Assembly (NCBI RefSeq): GCF_050896395.1
Contig: NZ_JBPBBA010000011.1
Span: forward strand, 27,700 to 91,699
Direction of reading: 5' to 3'
Origin: Nioella aestuarii
Lineage (GTDB): Bacteria; Pseudomonadota; Alphaproteobacteria; Rhodobacterales; Rhodobacteraceae
DNA: 64,000 nt
A program made the translations under genes and the position numbers. Shown piece by piece: positions 24,020 to 32,458 of the stretch; within the stretch, counting starts at the first letter, position 1, and the number at the start of each line of letters is the position of its first letter. The notes beneath the pieces are model-generated. The model did no database searches. It was not told the DNA's origin and worked only from the letters and a program-made list of their open reading frames with translations.

Positions 24020-25216
24020 GTGAGTACGTATTTCGATACCTTGGAAACCCGAAGCGCCGATCAACGCGCCAGCGAGCAACTGGCAGCGGTGAACGCGCAG
24101 ATTGCCCGCGTGGCGGCGTCGGGGGCAGGCATGGTGGACGCCGCGCCGCTATCCGACCTGTCAGAGCTGAGCAAGCTGCCGGTCCTACGCAAGTCGACCC
24201 TGTCGGGCTGGCAACAGCAAAACCCGCCCTTTGGCCAAATCGCCGTACAGAACGTGGCGCATATCTTCCAAAGTCCCGGCCCGATCTATGAACCGGGCGG
24301 GATCAGCCATGACTGGTGGCGCATCGGGCGGTTCCTGACCGCCGTTGGCATCGGGTCGGACGATATTGTTCAGAATTGCTTTGGCTACCACCTGACGCCT
24401 GCTGGCATGATCTTCGAAAGCGGCGCGCGCGCCGTAGGGGCCACCGTGGTGCCTGCGGGCACCGGCCAGACCGAATTGCAGGTCCGCGCCGCCCATGACA
24501 TCGGCACCACTGCTTATGCAGGCACGCCCGATTTCCTGAAGGTGATCCTCGACAAGGCCGACCAGATGGGCCTGAGCCTGAAGATCACCAAGGCGGCCGT
24601 TGGCGGAGGGGCACTGTTCCCGAGCCTGCGCCAGGAGTATGCCGATCGCGGCATTCTGTGCCTGCAGAACTATGCCACTGCCGATCTGGGCAATATCGCC
24701 CATGAAAGCGCGGCGCAGGAGGGCATGATCGTCGATGAGGGCGTGATCGTGGAAATCGTCCGCCCCGGCACGGGCGACCCCGTTGCGCCTGGCGAGGTCG
24801 GCGAAGTCGTGGTGACGACGCTTAATCCCGATTACCCGCTGATCCGCTTCGCAACCGGTGATCTGTCTGCCGTAATGGCGGGGGAAAGCCCCTGCGGCCG
24901 GACCAATATGCGGATCAAGGGCTGGATGGGCCGCGCCGACCAGACCACCAAGATCAAGGGGATGTTCGTGCGCCCCGAACAGGTGGCCGATCTGGTCGCA
25001 CGTCACAGCGATGTGGGCCGCGCCCGTGTCATTGCCGAGCGTGAAGGCGAGATGGACGTGATGCTGGTGCAACTGGAAACGGCAGGCACTGACGGAAGCG
25101 TTTATGAACAAACTGTCCTGGATACGCTAAAGTTAAGGGGGCGAATCGAGCTCGTTCCCGCTGGCAGCTTGCCGAATGATGGAAAAGTCATCGAGGATCG
25201 GCGCAGCTACGAATGA
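24020..25216 (+). CDS. PaaK-like adenylate-forming (phenylacetate-CoA ligase family) protein with altered ATP loop
   Basis: A 398-residue protein with the PaaK layout: N-terminal YFDTLETRSADQR, DLSELSKLPVLRKSTL, GYHLTPAGMIFE, IRFATGDLSAV and the C-terminal GMFVRPEQV. The ATP P-loop, SSGTTGKP in active PaaK enzymes, reads FQSPGPIYEPGG at residues 83-94, losing the Thr-Thr-Gly-Lys core, so normal adenylation is doubtful. Start: GTG 24020 has GAGG nine bases upstream and gives the family N-terminus; ATG 24005, overlapping the livF stop as TAATG, is the alternative. It is the last gene of the ABC operon. Confidence 0.75.
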   Translation: MSTYFDTLETRSADQRASEQLAAVNAQIARVAASGAGMVDAAPLSDLSELSKLPVLRKSTLSGWQQQNPPFGQIAVQNVAHIFQSPGPIYEPGGISHDWWRIGRFLTAVGIGSDDIVQNCFGYHLTPAGMIFESGARAVGATVVPAGTGQTELQVRAAHDIGTTAYAGTPDFLKVILDKADQMGLSLKITKAAVGGGALFPSLRQEYADRGILCLQNYATADLGNIAHESAAQEGMIVDEGVIVEIVRPGTGDPVAPGEVGEVVVTTLNPDYPLIRFATGDLSAVMAGESPCGRTNMRIKGWMGRADQTTKIKGMFVRPEQVADLVARHSDVGRARVIAEREGEMDVMLVQLETAGTDGSVYEQTVLDTLKLRGRIELVPAGSLPNDGKVIEDRRSYE

Positions 25217-25249
25217 TCTCGTCCGCCTCATTTGAAGGAGGTTTGAGCC

Positions 25250-27319
25250 ATGAAATCATTTGTAAAAGCCCTGTTGTTGATGGGTGTCGCCATGCCGGCG
25301 GGGGCCGATACGGCCCTTGTCGTGGGAACCGTCGATGCGGCCTCAACCACGAGTTACGGTGCCCCTCGCTATCTTGGAACGGCCCTGACCCAGCTGGATC
25401 AGGCCGGGTTTGAGCTGATTTCCGCCCTTGATGCAGATGCAGCTACCTTACGCCAACTGGTCACACGGCTGGTCACCGCCGATGAACAGGACACGCTGGT
25501 TATCGCTCTGTCTGGCCGCTTCGTCAGCCATGGCGGGCTTAGCTGGTTCCTGGGCCGCGATGCTGGTCAGCAGGATCTGGGCAGCGTGTCTGGCGCGGGC
25601 ATACCCGTACAGCTTTTGATGGATATTGCGGCGGCGTCATCGGCACGGTCGGTCATCCTGCTGGCCCCTGAAAATCAGGGCATTGCCCTTGGGGCCGGAC
25701 TGCAAGACGGGCTCGGCCCGCTGGCGGTGCCAGAGGGCGTGACGCTTGCCACCGGGCATCCCGCGTCGGTCGCGCGGTTCCTGCGCAGCGATCTGTTGAC
25801 GCCGGGCCGCCCCCTTCGCGATGCTTTTGCCGCTGCCCCCGGCATGACCGTCGTGGCGCTGGACGATCCCTTTGTGCCGTTCATTCCGGCCCCCGTTGTG
25901 ACCCCTGTCGTGCCCGCCGATGAGCAAGCCTATTGGGACGCGATGTCGACGCTGGACAATGTCTTTGCCTATCGCGCCTATCTGAACCGCTACCCCGCCG
26001 GTTACTACGCCGCACAGGCACAGGCTCGCATTGCCGCACTGGAACCGCCTGCGCCGCAGCTGACTCCGGAAGAGGCTGAGAATGCCCTTGGTCTGTCGCG
26101 CGAAGACAAGCGCAACATTCAGCGCGATCTGGCGGTCCTGGGCTATTACAACAGCGGTATTGACGGTCTGTTCGGCCCCGGTACGCGTGGTGGCATACGA
26201 CAGTGGCAGCAAGCAAACGGGTTGCAGGTCACCGGCTATCTCGATGCGGCTCAGATTACCCGGCTCAGCGATCAGGGCGATGTCCGGCGCGAAGAGATCC
26301 GCGCGCAGGATCTGGCCTATTGGAACCAGACCGGCCAGGGCAGTGACGAGGCGGGTCTTCGGGCCTATCTGGGTCGTTATCCCAACGGTCAGTTCGCGCA
26401 GCTTGCCCGTCAACGGCTGGATGCGATCGAGGCGGAACAGGCCCGTCAGGCCGATATCGCCTTTTGGAACCAGACCGGGCGTGGACAGGATGAAGCCGGG
26501 CTGCGCGCCTATCTGGGGCGCTATCCAAATGGTGAGTTCTCTCAGCTCGCACGCCAACGCCTGAACACCATTCTTGCGCAGCAGGAAGGGCAGGCGTGGC
26601 AGCTGGCGCAGGCGCGCGATACGATCGCGGGCTATCGTGCCTATCTGAACGACTATCCCAACGGCCTGCACGCGCAACAGGCGCAGCAACGTCTGGCGCA
26701 GTTGCAGCAGGCTGCGGGCGAACCCGCCGCGTGGCAGCAAGCACAGGCCCGCGACACAATCCCGGCCTATCGCCAGTATCTGAACGACTATCCGAACGGG
26801 GCCCATGCGGTGCAGGCACAGCAGCGGATCAATGCCATTCGAGCGGATAATCAGGCGTGGCAGCAGGCCGAGGCGGCAGACACGATCCCGGCCTATCGCG
26901 CCTATCTGAACCAATATCCGAACGGGCGTCATGCATCTGATGCGAGCAACCGGATCGATGCGATTCGCGCCGATAATCAGGCATGGCAACAGGCCGAGGC
27001 TGCGAACACCGTGCAGGCCTATCGCCAGTACCTCAACCGTTTTCCCAATGGTCGTCATGCGACCGAAGCACAGCAGCGGATTGATGCGCTGGCCCCGCCG
27101 CCTTCTGGCGGCATTCCCTTGAATCTGGGCCAGCGGGTTGCGGTGGAACGGGCGCTGGACAATCTAGGGTTCAATCCCGGGGCTGCGGATGGCACCTTTA
27201 CCGCCCAGACCTATGACGCCTTGCGTGCCTATCAGCAGGCGCGTGGGTTGCCCGTTACCGGGGTTGTAGATGCGGTGACCGCAGCAGCGCTGTTGGTTGA
27301 AGGAATGGCCAACAACTGA
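25250..27319 (+). CDS. Exported caspase-like / repeat protein with two peptidoglycan-binding domains
   Basis: A 689-residue protein with a Sec signal (KSFVKALLLMGVAMPAGA). Residues about 20-210 resemble a degenerate caspase-like fold (ALVVGTVDA start, LVIALSGRFVSHGG near the His position) without a clear catalytic Cys-His pair. Residues 279-340 and 623-689 are peptidoglycan-binding-1 domains (DGLFGPGTRGGIRQWQ, ADGTFTAQTYDALRAYQ). Seven repeats of about 42 residues with the core AYRxYLNxYPNGxHA lie at about 222-265 and 352-617. It probably acts in the periplasm on or at the cell wall. ATG 25250 follows GGAGG. A strong terminator follows the gene. Confidence 0.75.
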   Translation: MKSFVKALLLMGVAMPAGADTALVVGTVDAASTTSYGAPRYLGTALTQLDQAGFELISALDADAATLRQLVTRLVTADEQDTLVIALSGRFVSHGGLSWFLGRDAGQQDLGSVSGAGIPVQLLMDIAAASSARSVILLAPENQGIALGAGLQDGLGPLAVPEGVTLATGHPASVARFLRSDLLTPGRPLRDAFAAAPGMTVVALDDPFVPFIPAPVVTPVVPADEQAYWDAMSTLDNVFAYRAYLNRYPAGYYAAQAQARIAALEPPAPQLTPEEAENALGLSREDKRNIQRDLAVLGYYNSGIDGLFGPGTRGGIRQWQQANGLQVTGYLDAAQITRLSDQGDVRREEIRAQDLAYWNQTGQGSDEAGLRAYLGRYPNGQFAQLARQRLDAIEAEQARQADIAFWNQTGRGQDEAGLRAYLGRYPNGEFSQLARQRLNTILAQQEGQAWQLAQARDTIAGYRAYLNDYPNGLHAQQAQQRLAQLQQAAGEPAAWQQAQARDTIPAYRQYLNDYPNGAHAVQAQQRINAIRADNQAWQQAEAADTIPAYRAYLNQYPNGRHASDASNRIDAIRADNQAWQQAEAANTVQAYRQYLNRFPNGRHATEAQQRIDALAPPPSGGIPLNLGQRVAVERALDNLGFNPGAADGTFTAQTYDALRAYQQARGLPVTGVVDAVTAAALLVEGMANN

Positions 27320-27378
27320 TGCAGGATCCGGCCCGGTGCGACTCATATGCGCCTTGGCCGGATCTTGGACAGAACAAA

Positions 27379-27412
27379 GAAAAGCGCCGCAGGGATGACC
27401 TGCGGCGCTTTT
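27379..27412. terminator. Bidirectional rho-independent terminator
   Basis: AAAGCGCCGCAGG (27381-27393), loop GATGA, CCTGCGGCGCTTT (27399-27411), then a further T. The A-rich left side gives a T run on the minus strand as well. It separates the convergent repeat-protein gene and rpmJ. Confidence 0.93.
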
Positions 27413-27433
27413 GCATGCGAAATCTGCTGTGGC

Positions 27434-27559
27434 TCAGCCCTGGCGGGCTTTGAACCGGCGCTGCGTCTTGTTGATGACGTAGACACGGCCCTTGCGGCGC
27501 ACGACGCGGCAATCGCGGTGACGCTGCTTGAGCGAGCGGAGCGAGTTCTTGACCTTCAT
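27434..27559 (-). CDS. rpmJ: 50S ribosomal protein bL36
   Basis: A 41-residue ribosomal protein of the large subunit (MKVKNSLRSLKQRHRDCRVV ... QRRFKARQG). It is the longer proteobacterial paralogue type lacking the full four-cysteine zinc set (only Cys18 remains), as usual in alphaproteobacteria. Very basic and strongly conserved. ATG 27559 follows GGAGAGGCC on the minus strand. It stands alone between a terminator and the tRNA-Val gene. Confidence 0.96.
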   Translation of the reverse strand: MKVKNSLRSLKQRHRDCRVVRRKGRVYVINKTQRRFKARQG

Positions 27560-27625
27560 CTGGCCTCTCCTTCGTCGCGGCGCGGCGATGCGCCTTTGGG
27601 TTAACCCCTTGTTACCAAGGGAAGA

Positions 27626-27700
27626 TGGTGGGCGATACTGGGATCGAACCAGTGACCCCTTCGATGTCAACGAAGTGCTCTACCGCTGAGCTAATCGCCC
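27626..27700 (-). tRNA. tRNA-Val (anticodon GAC), CCA encoded
   Basis: Read on the minus strand, GGGCGAT pairs with ATCGCCC as acceptor stem, the D arm is GCTCAGCGGTAGAGC, the anticodon arm CTTCG-TTGACAT-CGAAG gives anticodon GAC, and the T arm CTGGTTCGATCCCAG is canonical. Discriminator A and the encoded CCA follow. 75 nucleotides in all. It decodes GUC and GUU valine codons. Confidence 0.97.
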
Positions 27701-27836
27701 CCGAAATCGCAACGACCAGGCCGGCACATACATGCCAGCCGCGGCCCCTGCCACGTTGGGTAGGCGGTCTATAAAAGGAGTCGGGAAGGTGTTCAAGGGC
27801 TTTTGACAGCACAAAATTCGGGTAATGATAAATCCC

Positions 27837-28712
27837 ATGACCGAGACCACCGAATACCGCGCAGCCTATCGGCTTGAAAGACCTGAAACCCAGGTCGGAT
27901 CGGTTATCGTTGCGTCGCCCCATTCCGGGCGCCACTACCCGTGGAGCTTCATTCGCCGGACAGTTCTGGACGAACGGGCGATCCGGTCGTCTGAGGACGC
28001 CTTCGTTGATATGCTGGTCGCGGAGGCCCCGGCGCTAGGCGCACCTCTGCTGGCAGCCGAATACCCCCGCGCGTTTCTGGATCTGAACCGGTCGAATGAT
28101 GAGCTGGACCCTGCGGTAATCGACGGGGTGCGGCGCAGCGCCGTGAACCCGCGCATCAGTTCGGGGCTCGGGGTGATCCCACGGGTCGTGGCGGGTGGCC
28201 GTGTGATCTATCGCGGCAAGCTGAGCCAGGAAGAGGCGGAGGAGAGGATCGACAAGGTTTGGCATCCCTATCACGCCTGCCTTGAAGGGCTGGTGCGTGA
28301 GACGCTGCAGGATACCGGCGAGGCGGTGCTGCTCGACTTCCACTCGATGCCGAACGAGGCACTGGACACGCTCTCGCGCAATCCTGGACAGGCGCGGCCT
28401 GACGTGGTTCTGGGTGACAGGTTCGGTGCGTCGGCGGGGGCGGGTATCGTCGATCGCCTGGACGCAGGATTTTCCGCCGCCGGGCTGGTGGTCAGCCGTA
28501 ACAGCCCCTTCGCCGGAGCCTATATCACGCAGCATTACGGGCGACCGTCGCGGGGGCGCCACGCCGTGCAGATCGAGATCAACCGCTCGCTATATATGAA
28601 CGAACAGCTGATCCGCCCGAATGGCAATTTCCAAAGCGTCAAGAAACTGGTGACCGGGGTGCTGCGCCAGATGATCCGGGGCGAGGATGCCTTGCCGATG
28701 GCGGCGGAGTAG
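27837..28712 (+). CDS. N-formylglutamate amidohydrolase family protein
   Basis: A 291-residue FGase/HutG-type metal hydrolase. VIVASPHSGRHYP near the start holds a metal-binding His, RAFLDLNRSNDELDP and LLDFHSMPNEAL hold the others, and the C-terminal YGRPSRGRHAVQIEINRSLYM is the strongest family block. Such enzymes release formate from N-formylglutamate in histidine breakdown or act on related N-acyl amino acids; no other hut genes are near, so the substrate is uncertain. Starts at 27825 and 27837 are both possible, and neither has a strong ribosome site. Confidence 0.85.
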   Translation: MTETTEYRAAYRLERPETQVGSVIVASPHSGRHYPWSFIRRTVLDERAIRSSEDAFVDMLVAEAPALGAPLLAAEYPRAFLDLNRSNDELDPAVIDGVRRSAVNPRISSGLGVIPRVVAGGRVIYRGKLSQEEAEERIDKVWHPYHACLEGLVRETLQDTGEAVLLDFHSMPNEALDTLSRNPGQARPDVVLGDRFGASAGAGIVDRLDAGFSAAGLVVSRNSPFAGAYITQHYGRPSRGRHAVQIEINRSLYMNEQLIRPNGNFQSVKKLVTGVLRQMIRGEDALPMAAE

Positions 28713-28715
28713 GGG

Positions 28716-28766
28716 ACGCGGTTTCGAAACCGCGTGCTGGCGCTGCGCGCGCCGTTAGCGCAGCGA
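28716..28766. terminator. Tandem hairpins between convergent genes
   Basis: A perfect 20-base palindrome (28716-28735, arms ACGCGGTTTC / GAAACCGCGT) is followed by CGCTGCGC / GCGCAGCG (28742-28749, 28759-28766), the latter spanning the dinB stop codon. The layout mirrors the paired hairpins at 4652-4692, also between convergent genes. A termination or 3'-end protection role is inferred. Confidence 0.55.
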
Positions 28767-30008
28767 TCGCCCCTTCAGGATCGCGTCGCCCCCGAATTTC
28801 TTACGAATCTCATCTGCCGCGCGTTCGGCCTTGATGCGGGATGCTTCCTGTGGGTCCAGAAGATTGCCGGACCGGTCGGCCATATCCTCTGACAGCAGAT
28901 CCGCCAGCCCCACACCGATCAGCCGGTAGGGTTTCGTATGGGGGGCAGTGTCGAACAGCTCTTTCGTGGCGCGGTAGATTCGGTCGGCGATCTGGGTAGG
29001 GTCGCTGAGGCTGCGCCGCCTGGTGATCAGCTGAAAGTCAGATCGCTTCAGCTTCAACACCACCACACGCCCGGCCAGCCGCTTGGCTTTCAGCCGGTCC
29101 GACACCTTCTCGGCCAGCCGCCACAGGTGCCCGTCCAGCAAATCAGGATCGGCTGTGTCCTCGAAAAACGTCGTCTCCGACGAAATGCTTTTCATCGGCG
29201 CATCGCGGCTAACGCGCCGCCGGTCCTGCCCGCGCGCCAGATGCCACAGCCGGTCCCCCATCGACCCGAAGCGTGCCACCAGATCTTCCCGGTCCCACCG
29301 GCGCAGGTCGGCGAAGGTGCGGATGCCCACCTTGTCGAGTGATGCCTGACCGGCCTCGCCGATACCCCAGATCATGCGCACCGGTTTCTGTTCCAGAAAA
29401 TCCATCGTCTCGGCCTGTCCGATCACCGAAAACCCGCGCGGCTTGTCGAGGTCAGAGGCGATCTTGGCGAGAAACTTATTGTGGGACAGGCCGATGCTGC
29501 CGGTAATGCCGATCTCCTCCTTCATGCGCTTGACCAGCCGCGCCAGCATCACGGCGGGCGGGCGGCCATGCAGCCGCGCGGTGCCAGTCAAATCCATGAA
29601 CGCCTCATCGAGCGACAGGGGTTCGATAGAGGGCGTCATCTCCTCGATCATCGCGCGGATTTGTTTGGAAACGGCGGCATAGACCTCCATCCGGCCACGC
29701 ACGACGACTGCTTCGGGGCAAAGCTCCAGTGCTTTGAACATCGGCATGGCCGACCGCACGCCCTTGATCCGAGCGATATAGCAGGCGGTCGAAACCACAC
29801 CCCGCTTGCCGCCGCCAATGATCACGGGCTTGTCGCGCAGGTCTGGATTGTCGCGCTTCTCGACCGAGGCATAGAAGGCGTCGCAATCCATATGCGCGAT
29901 GGAGAGATCAAACAGCTCCGGGTGTGACACGATCCTTGGCCGTCCGCAGGCAGGGCAGCGGGCGCCGGTCTCAAAAGGGGTCAGACAGTCACGGCAAAGC
30001 GATGGCAT
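28755..30008 (-). CDS. dinB: DNA polymerase IV with N-terminal zinc ribbon
   Basis: A 417-residue Y-family translesion polymerase. Palm motifs AHMDCDAFYASVE and SLDEAFMDL carry the metal-binding acidic residues; helix-hairpin-helix (IWGIGEAGQASLDKVG) and little-finger domain (VVVLKLKRSDFQLITRRR) follow. Unlike E. coli DinB, it begins with a CxxC-x9-CxxC zinc ribbon (Cys5, 8, 18, 21), and the C-terminus shows no standard clamp-binding peptide. ATG 30008. It lies 66 bases after the mdeB-like gene on the same strand. Residue spacing and length (about 420) fit the alphaproteobacterial subgroup. Confidence 0.93.
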   Translation of the reverse strand: MPSLCRDCLTPFETGARCPACGRPRIVSHPELFDLSIAHMDCDAFYASVEKRDNPDLRDKPVIIGGGKRGVVSTACYIARIKGVRSAMPMFKALELCPEAVVVRGRMEVYAAVSKQIRAMIEEMTPSIEPLSLDEAFMDLTGTARLHGRPPAVMLARLVKRMKEEIGITGSIGLSHNKFLAKIASDLDKPRGFSVIGQAETMDFLEQKPVRMIWGIGEAGQASLDKVGIRTFADLRRWDREDLVARFGSMGDRLWHLARGQDRRRVSRDAPMKSISSETTFFEDTADPDLLDGHLWRLAEKVSDRLKAKRLAGRVVVLKLKRSDFQLITRRRSLSDPTQIADRIYRATKELFDTAPHTKPYRLIGVGLADLLSEDMADRSGNLLDPQEASRIKAERAADEIRKKFGGDAILKGRSLR

Positions 30009-30074
30009 GGCGCTAGTCTACAGTGCCCTTGCGACGACCGGAATGCGAAAAGGGCCGGGGCGATGGGGGGCCAG

Positions 30075-32396
30075 TCACCGTGGTTGCGCGCCCATGGTCA
30101 GCCGGATCGCGGAATCGGCCAGCGCGTTCCGGTCCAGCCGGAAGTGCTGGTAGAGATCGCCTATGGTGCCGGTCTGGCCGAAATGTTCCACCCCGTGTGC
30201 AATGGTGCGGTGCCCGGCAACCGACCCGAGCCAGCCAAGCGTGGCGGGATGGCCGTCCAGCACGGTGACCAATGTGCAATGGGCGGGCAATGGGTCGAGC
30301 AGCCGCTCGATATGGGCGGTCGCCGCCAGGTTGCCACGTGCACGTTCTCGCTGAGCGGCTGTCCATCCTGCATTAAGTCGGTCCGCCGAGGTCACGGCCA
30401 GAACGCCCACGTCCCGCCGTGCGCCGCCGATCATGCCCGCCGCCGCGATAGCCTCATCCGCCACGGCCCCCTGATAGGCGATCACCACATCGCAATTCGG
30501 CCCTGGCGGGCGCAGCCAATAGGCGCCGTCAATCGCACCCTGCCGGAAGGCGTTGTCATGACGTTTGCCGGGCTGTTCCAGCGGCTTGGTCGTGAGCCGC
30601 AGAAAAACCGATCCACCCGTTTCATCGCGCAGCCATGTGCGCTCATCCGGGTCGCCCTCTCCGTCGCGTTGCAGGTAGTCGAAGGCCCATTCCATGATTA
30701 CCGCAAGTTCGTCGGCAAAGGCGGGTTCGAAACTGGCCAACCCGTCCTGTGCCATGCCGGTGAGTGGTGTGCCGATGGACTGATGCGCGCCGCCCTCGGG
30801 GGCGAGCGTGACGCCCGAGGGCGTGCCCACAATCATAAACCGCGCGTCCTGGTAGCAGGCATAGTTCAGCGCATCGAGGCCACGATGGATGAACGGATCA
30901 TAGACAGTGCCAATGGGGATTAGCCGCTTGCCGAACAGGCTGTGCGACAGCCCCGCCGCGCCCAGAAGCAGGAAGAGGTTCATTTCCGCAATGCCAAGCT
31001 CGATATGCTGGCCCTCGGGCGCGAAGTTCCATTTCGCGGTGGAGGGGATGCGATGTTCGATGAAGGCATCGGTCTGGGCCTTGCGGGCAAAAAGCTTGCG
31101 TCGGTTCACCCAAGGTCCGATCGAGGTGGTGCCGGTCACATCGGGCGAAGTCGTGACGATCCGGCTGGCCAGCGTGCTGTCACCCTTCGCCAAATCGTCG
31201 AGGATCTTGCCGAACGCGGTCTGGGTCGAGATCTCTCGATCCGTGGAAATGGAAATCGCGGGCGCGGGCAGTTGGTCATCGCAATAGCGCCGCGCACCCT
31301 TGGCGAAGAACGGCACCTTGGACAGATAGGCGCGGAAGGCGTCGGGGTTCTGGATGGTTGCAAGCGGCTCCCATTCCTCTCCCTCGGTCACGCCCATATG
31401 CGCCTGCCACCCGGCCATTTGCGCCTTGGTCATCAGGCCGCCGTGGTTGTCCTTGTGTCCCGCTATCGGCGTGCCCCAGCCCTTGATTGTATAGGCCAGG
31501 AAGCAGGTTGGCCGGTCATGGTCGATGGCGGCGAAGGTCTCGGCCATCGTTTCCACGCAATTGCCGCCGAGGTTTTCCATCAGCGCCGCAAGTTCGCTGT
31601 CGGACCGACGCTCGATCAAAGCCGTCACATCGCCCTGATCCCCCAGATCGTCCATCAGCCGTTTGCGCCAGACCTCACCGCCCTGATAGGTCAGCGCCGA
31701 ATATTCCGCGTTCGGGCAGGCGTCGATCCAATTGCGCAAGGCGTCGCCGCCCGGTTCCTCAAACGCAGCGCGTTGCAGGGTGCCGTATTTCACCCGCACC
31801 ACGTCCCAGCCGAAGGCGTCGAAAATCTTCTCAACCCGGCCGAACAGCCCCTCACGCACGATCCCGTCCAGCGACTGGCGGTTATAGTCGATAATCCACC
31901 AGCAATTGCGCAGATCGCTCTTCCAGCCCTCTTGCAGGGCCTCGTAGATATTGCCCTCGTCCAGTTCCGCGTCGCCAACCAGCGCAACCATGCGGCCAAG
32001 CGGCAGGCCGGCGCCCCAGTCCTTGGCGGCGATATAGTCCTGCACCAGCGACGCGAACGAGGTGATGGCAACACCGAGCCCGACAGACCCGGTGGAGAAA
32101 TCCACATCATCCACATCCTTGGTGCGGGACGGGTAGCTTTGCACCCCACCAAGCCCGCGAAAGTTTTCCATCCGCGCGCGGTCGAGATTGCCCATCAGAT
32201 ACTGCATCGCATGAAAGACAGGCGAGGCATGAGGCTTGACCGCCACCCGATCCTCTGGCCGCAGGGCCGAGAAATAGAGCGCCGTCATGATCGACACCAT
32301 CGAAGCAGAACTGGCCTGATGCCCGCCGATCTTGATCCCGTCCACCTTGGGGCGGATGTGATTGGCGTTGTGGATCATCCAGTGCGACAGCCACAA
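30075..32396 (-). CDS. mdeB: MdeB-like thiamine-diphosphate E1 (2-oxobutyrate/pyruvate dehydrogenase E1), 5' end interrupted
   Basis: A 773-residue open frame of the homodimeric AceE/transketolase-like E1 family. ThDP site: GDAELDEGNIYEALQ (GDxE) through WWIIDYNRQSLDG; HQASSASMVSIMTALYF at the start; EGQHIELGIAEMN in the second domain. In Pseudomonas putida the E1-like mdeB sits beside mdeA and oxidises 2-oxobutyrate; the same pairing here suggests that role. The natural start appears to be ATG 32441, with a ribosome site, but codon 9 is TAA (32415-32417). Without that, translation would need the TTG at 32396, which has no ribosome site. So it is either a pseudogene, a re-initiated gene or a sequence error. 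Confidence 0.72.
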   Translation of the reverse strand: MWLSHWMIHNANHIRPKVDGIKIGGHQASSASMVSIMTALYFSALRPEDRVAVKPHASPVFHAMQYLMGNLDRARMENFRGLGGVQSYPSRTKDVDDVDFSTGSVGLGVAITSFASLVQDYIAAKDWGAGLPLGRMVALVGDAELDEGNIYEALQEGWKSDLRNCWWIIDYNRQSLDGIVREGLFGRVEKIFDAFGWDVVRVKYGTLQRAAFEEPGGDALRNWIDACPNAEYSALTYQGGEVWRKRLMDDLGDQGDVTALIERRSDSELAALMENLGGNCVETMAETFAAIDHDRPTCFLAYTIKGWGTPIAGHKDNHGGLMTKAQMAGWQAHMGVTEGEEWEPLATIQNPDAFRAYLSKVPFFAKGARRYCDDQLPAPAISISTDREISTQTAFGKILDDLAKGDSTLASRIVTTSPDVTGTTSIGPWVNRRKLFARKAQTDAFIEHRIPSTAKWNFAPEGQHIELGIAEMNLFLLLGAAGLSHSLFGKRLIPIGTVYDPFIHRGLDALNYACYQDARFMIVGTPSGVTLAPEGGAHQSIGTPLTGMAQDGLASFEPAFADELAVIMEWAFDYLQRDGEGDPDERTWLRDETGGSVFLRLTTKPLEQPGKRHDNAFRQGAIDGAYWLRPPGPNCDVVIAYQGAVADEAIAAAGMIGGARRDVGVLAVTSADRLNAGWTAAQRERARGNLAATAHIERLLDPLPAHCTLVTVLDGHPATLGWLGSVAGHRTIAHGVEHFGQTGTIGDLYQHFRLDRNALADSAIRLTMGAQPR

Positions 32397-32441
32397 AAGC
32401 CGCTGTTCAACCGCTTAGAGATGGGTCAGGTCGGTGGTCAT
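32397..32441 (-). other. Interrupted 5' end of the mdeB-like gene (in-frame TAA)
   Basis: From ATG 32441, 17 bases after the upstream stop and preceded by GAGGACC, the frame reads MTTDLTHL, then TAA at 32415-32417, then AVEQRLL directly into the E1 sequence (WLSHWMIHNANH). The sequence after the stop is in frame and family-like, so one base change (for example GAA to TAA) explains the break. Confidence 0.75.
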
Positions 32442-32458
32442 GACGGTCCTCAGGAGGC

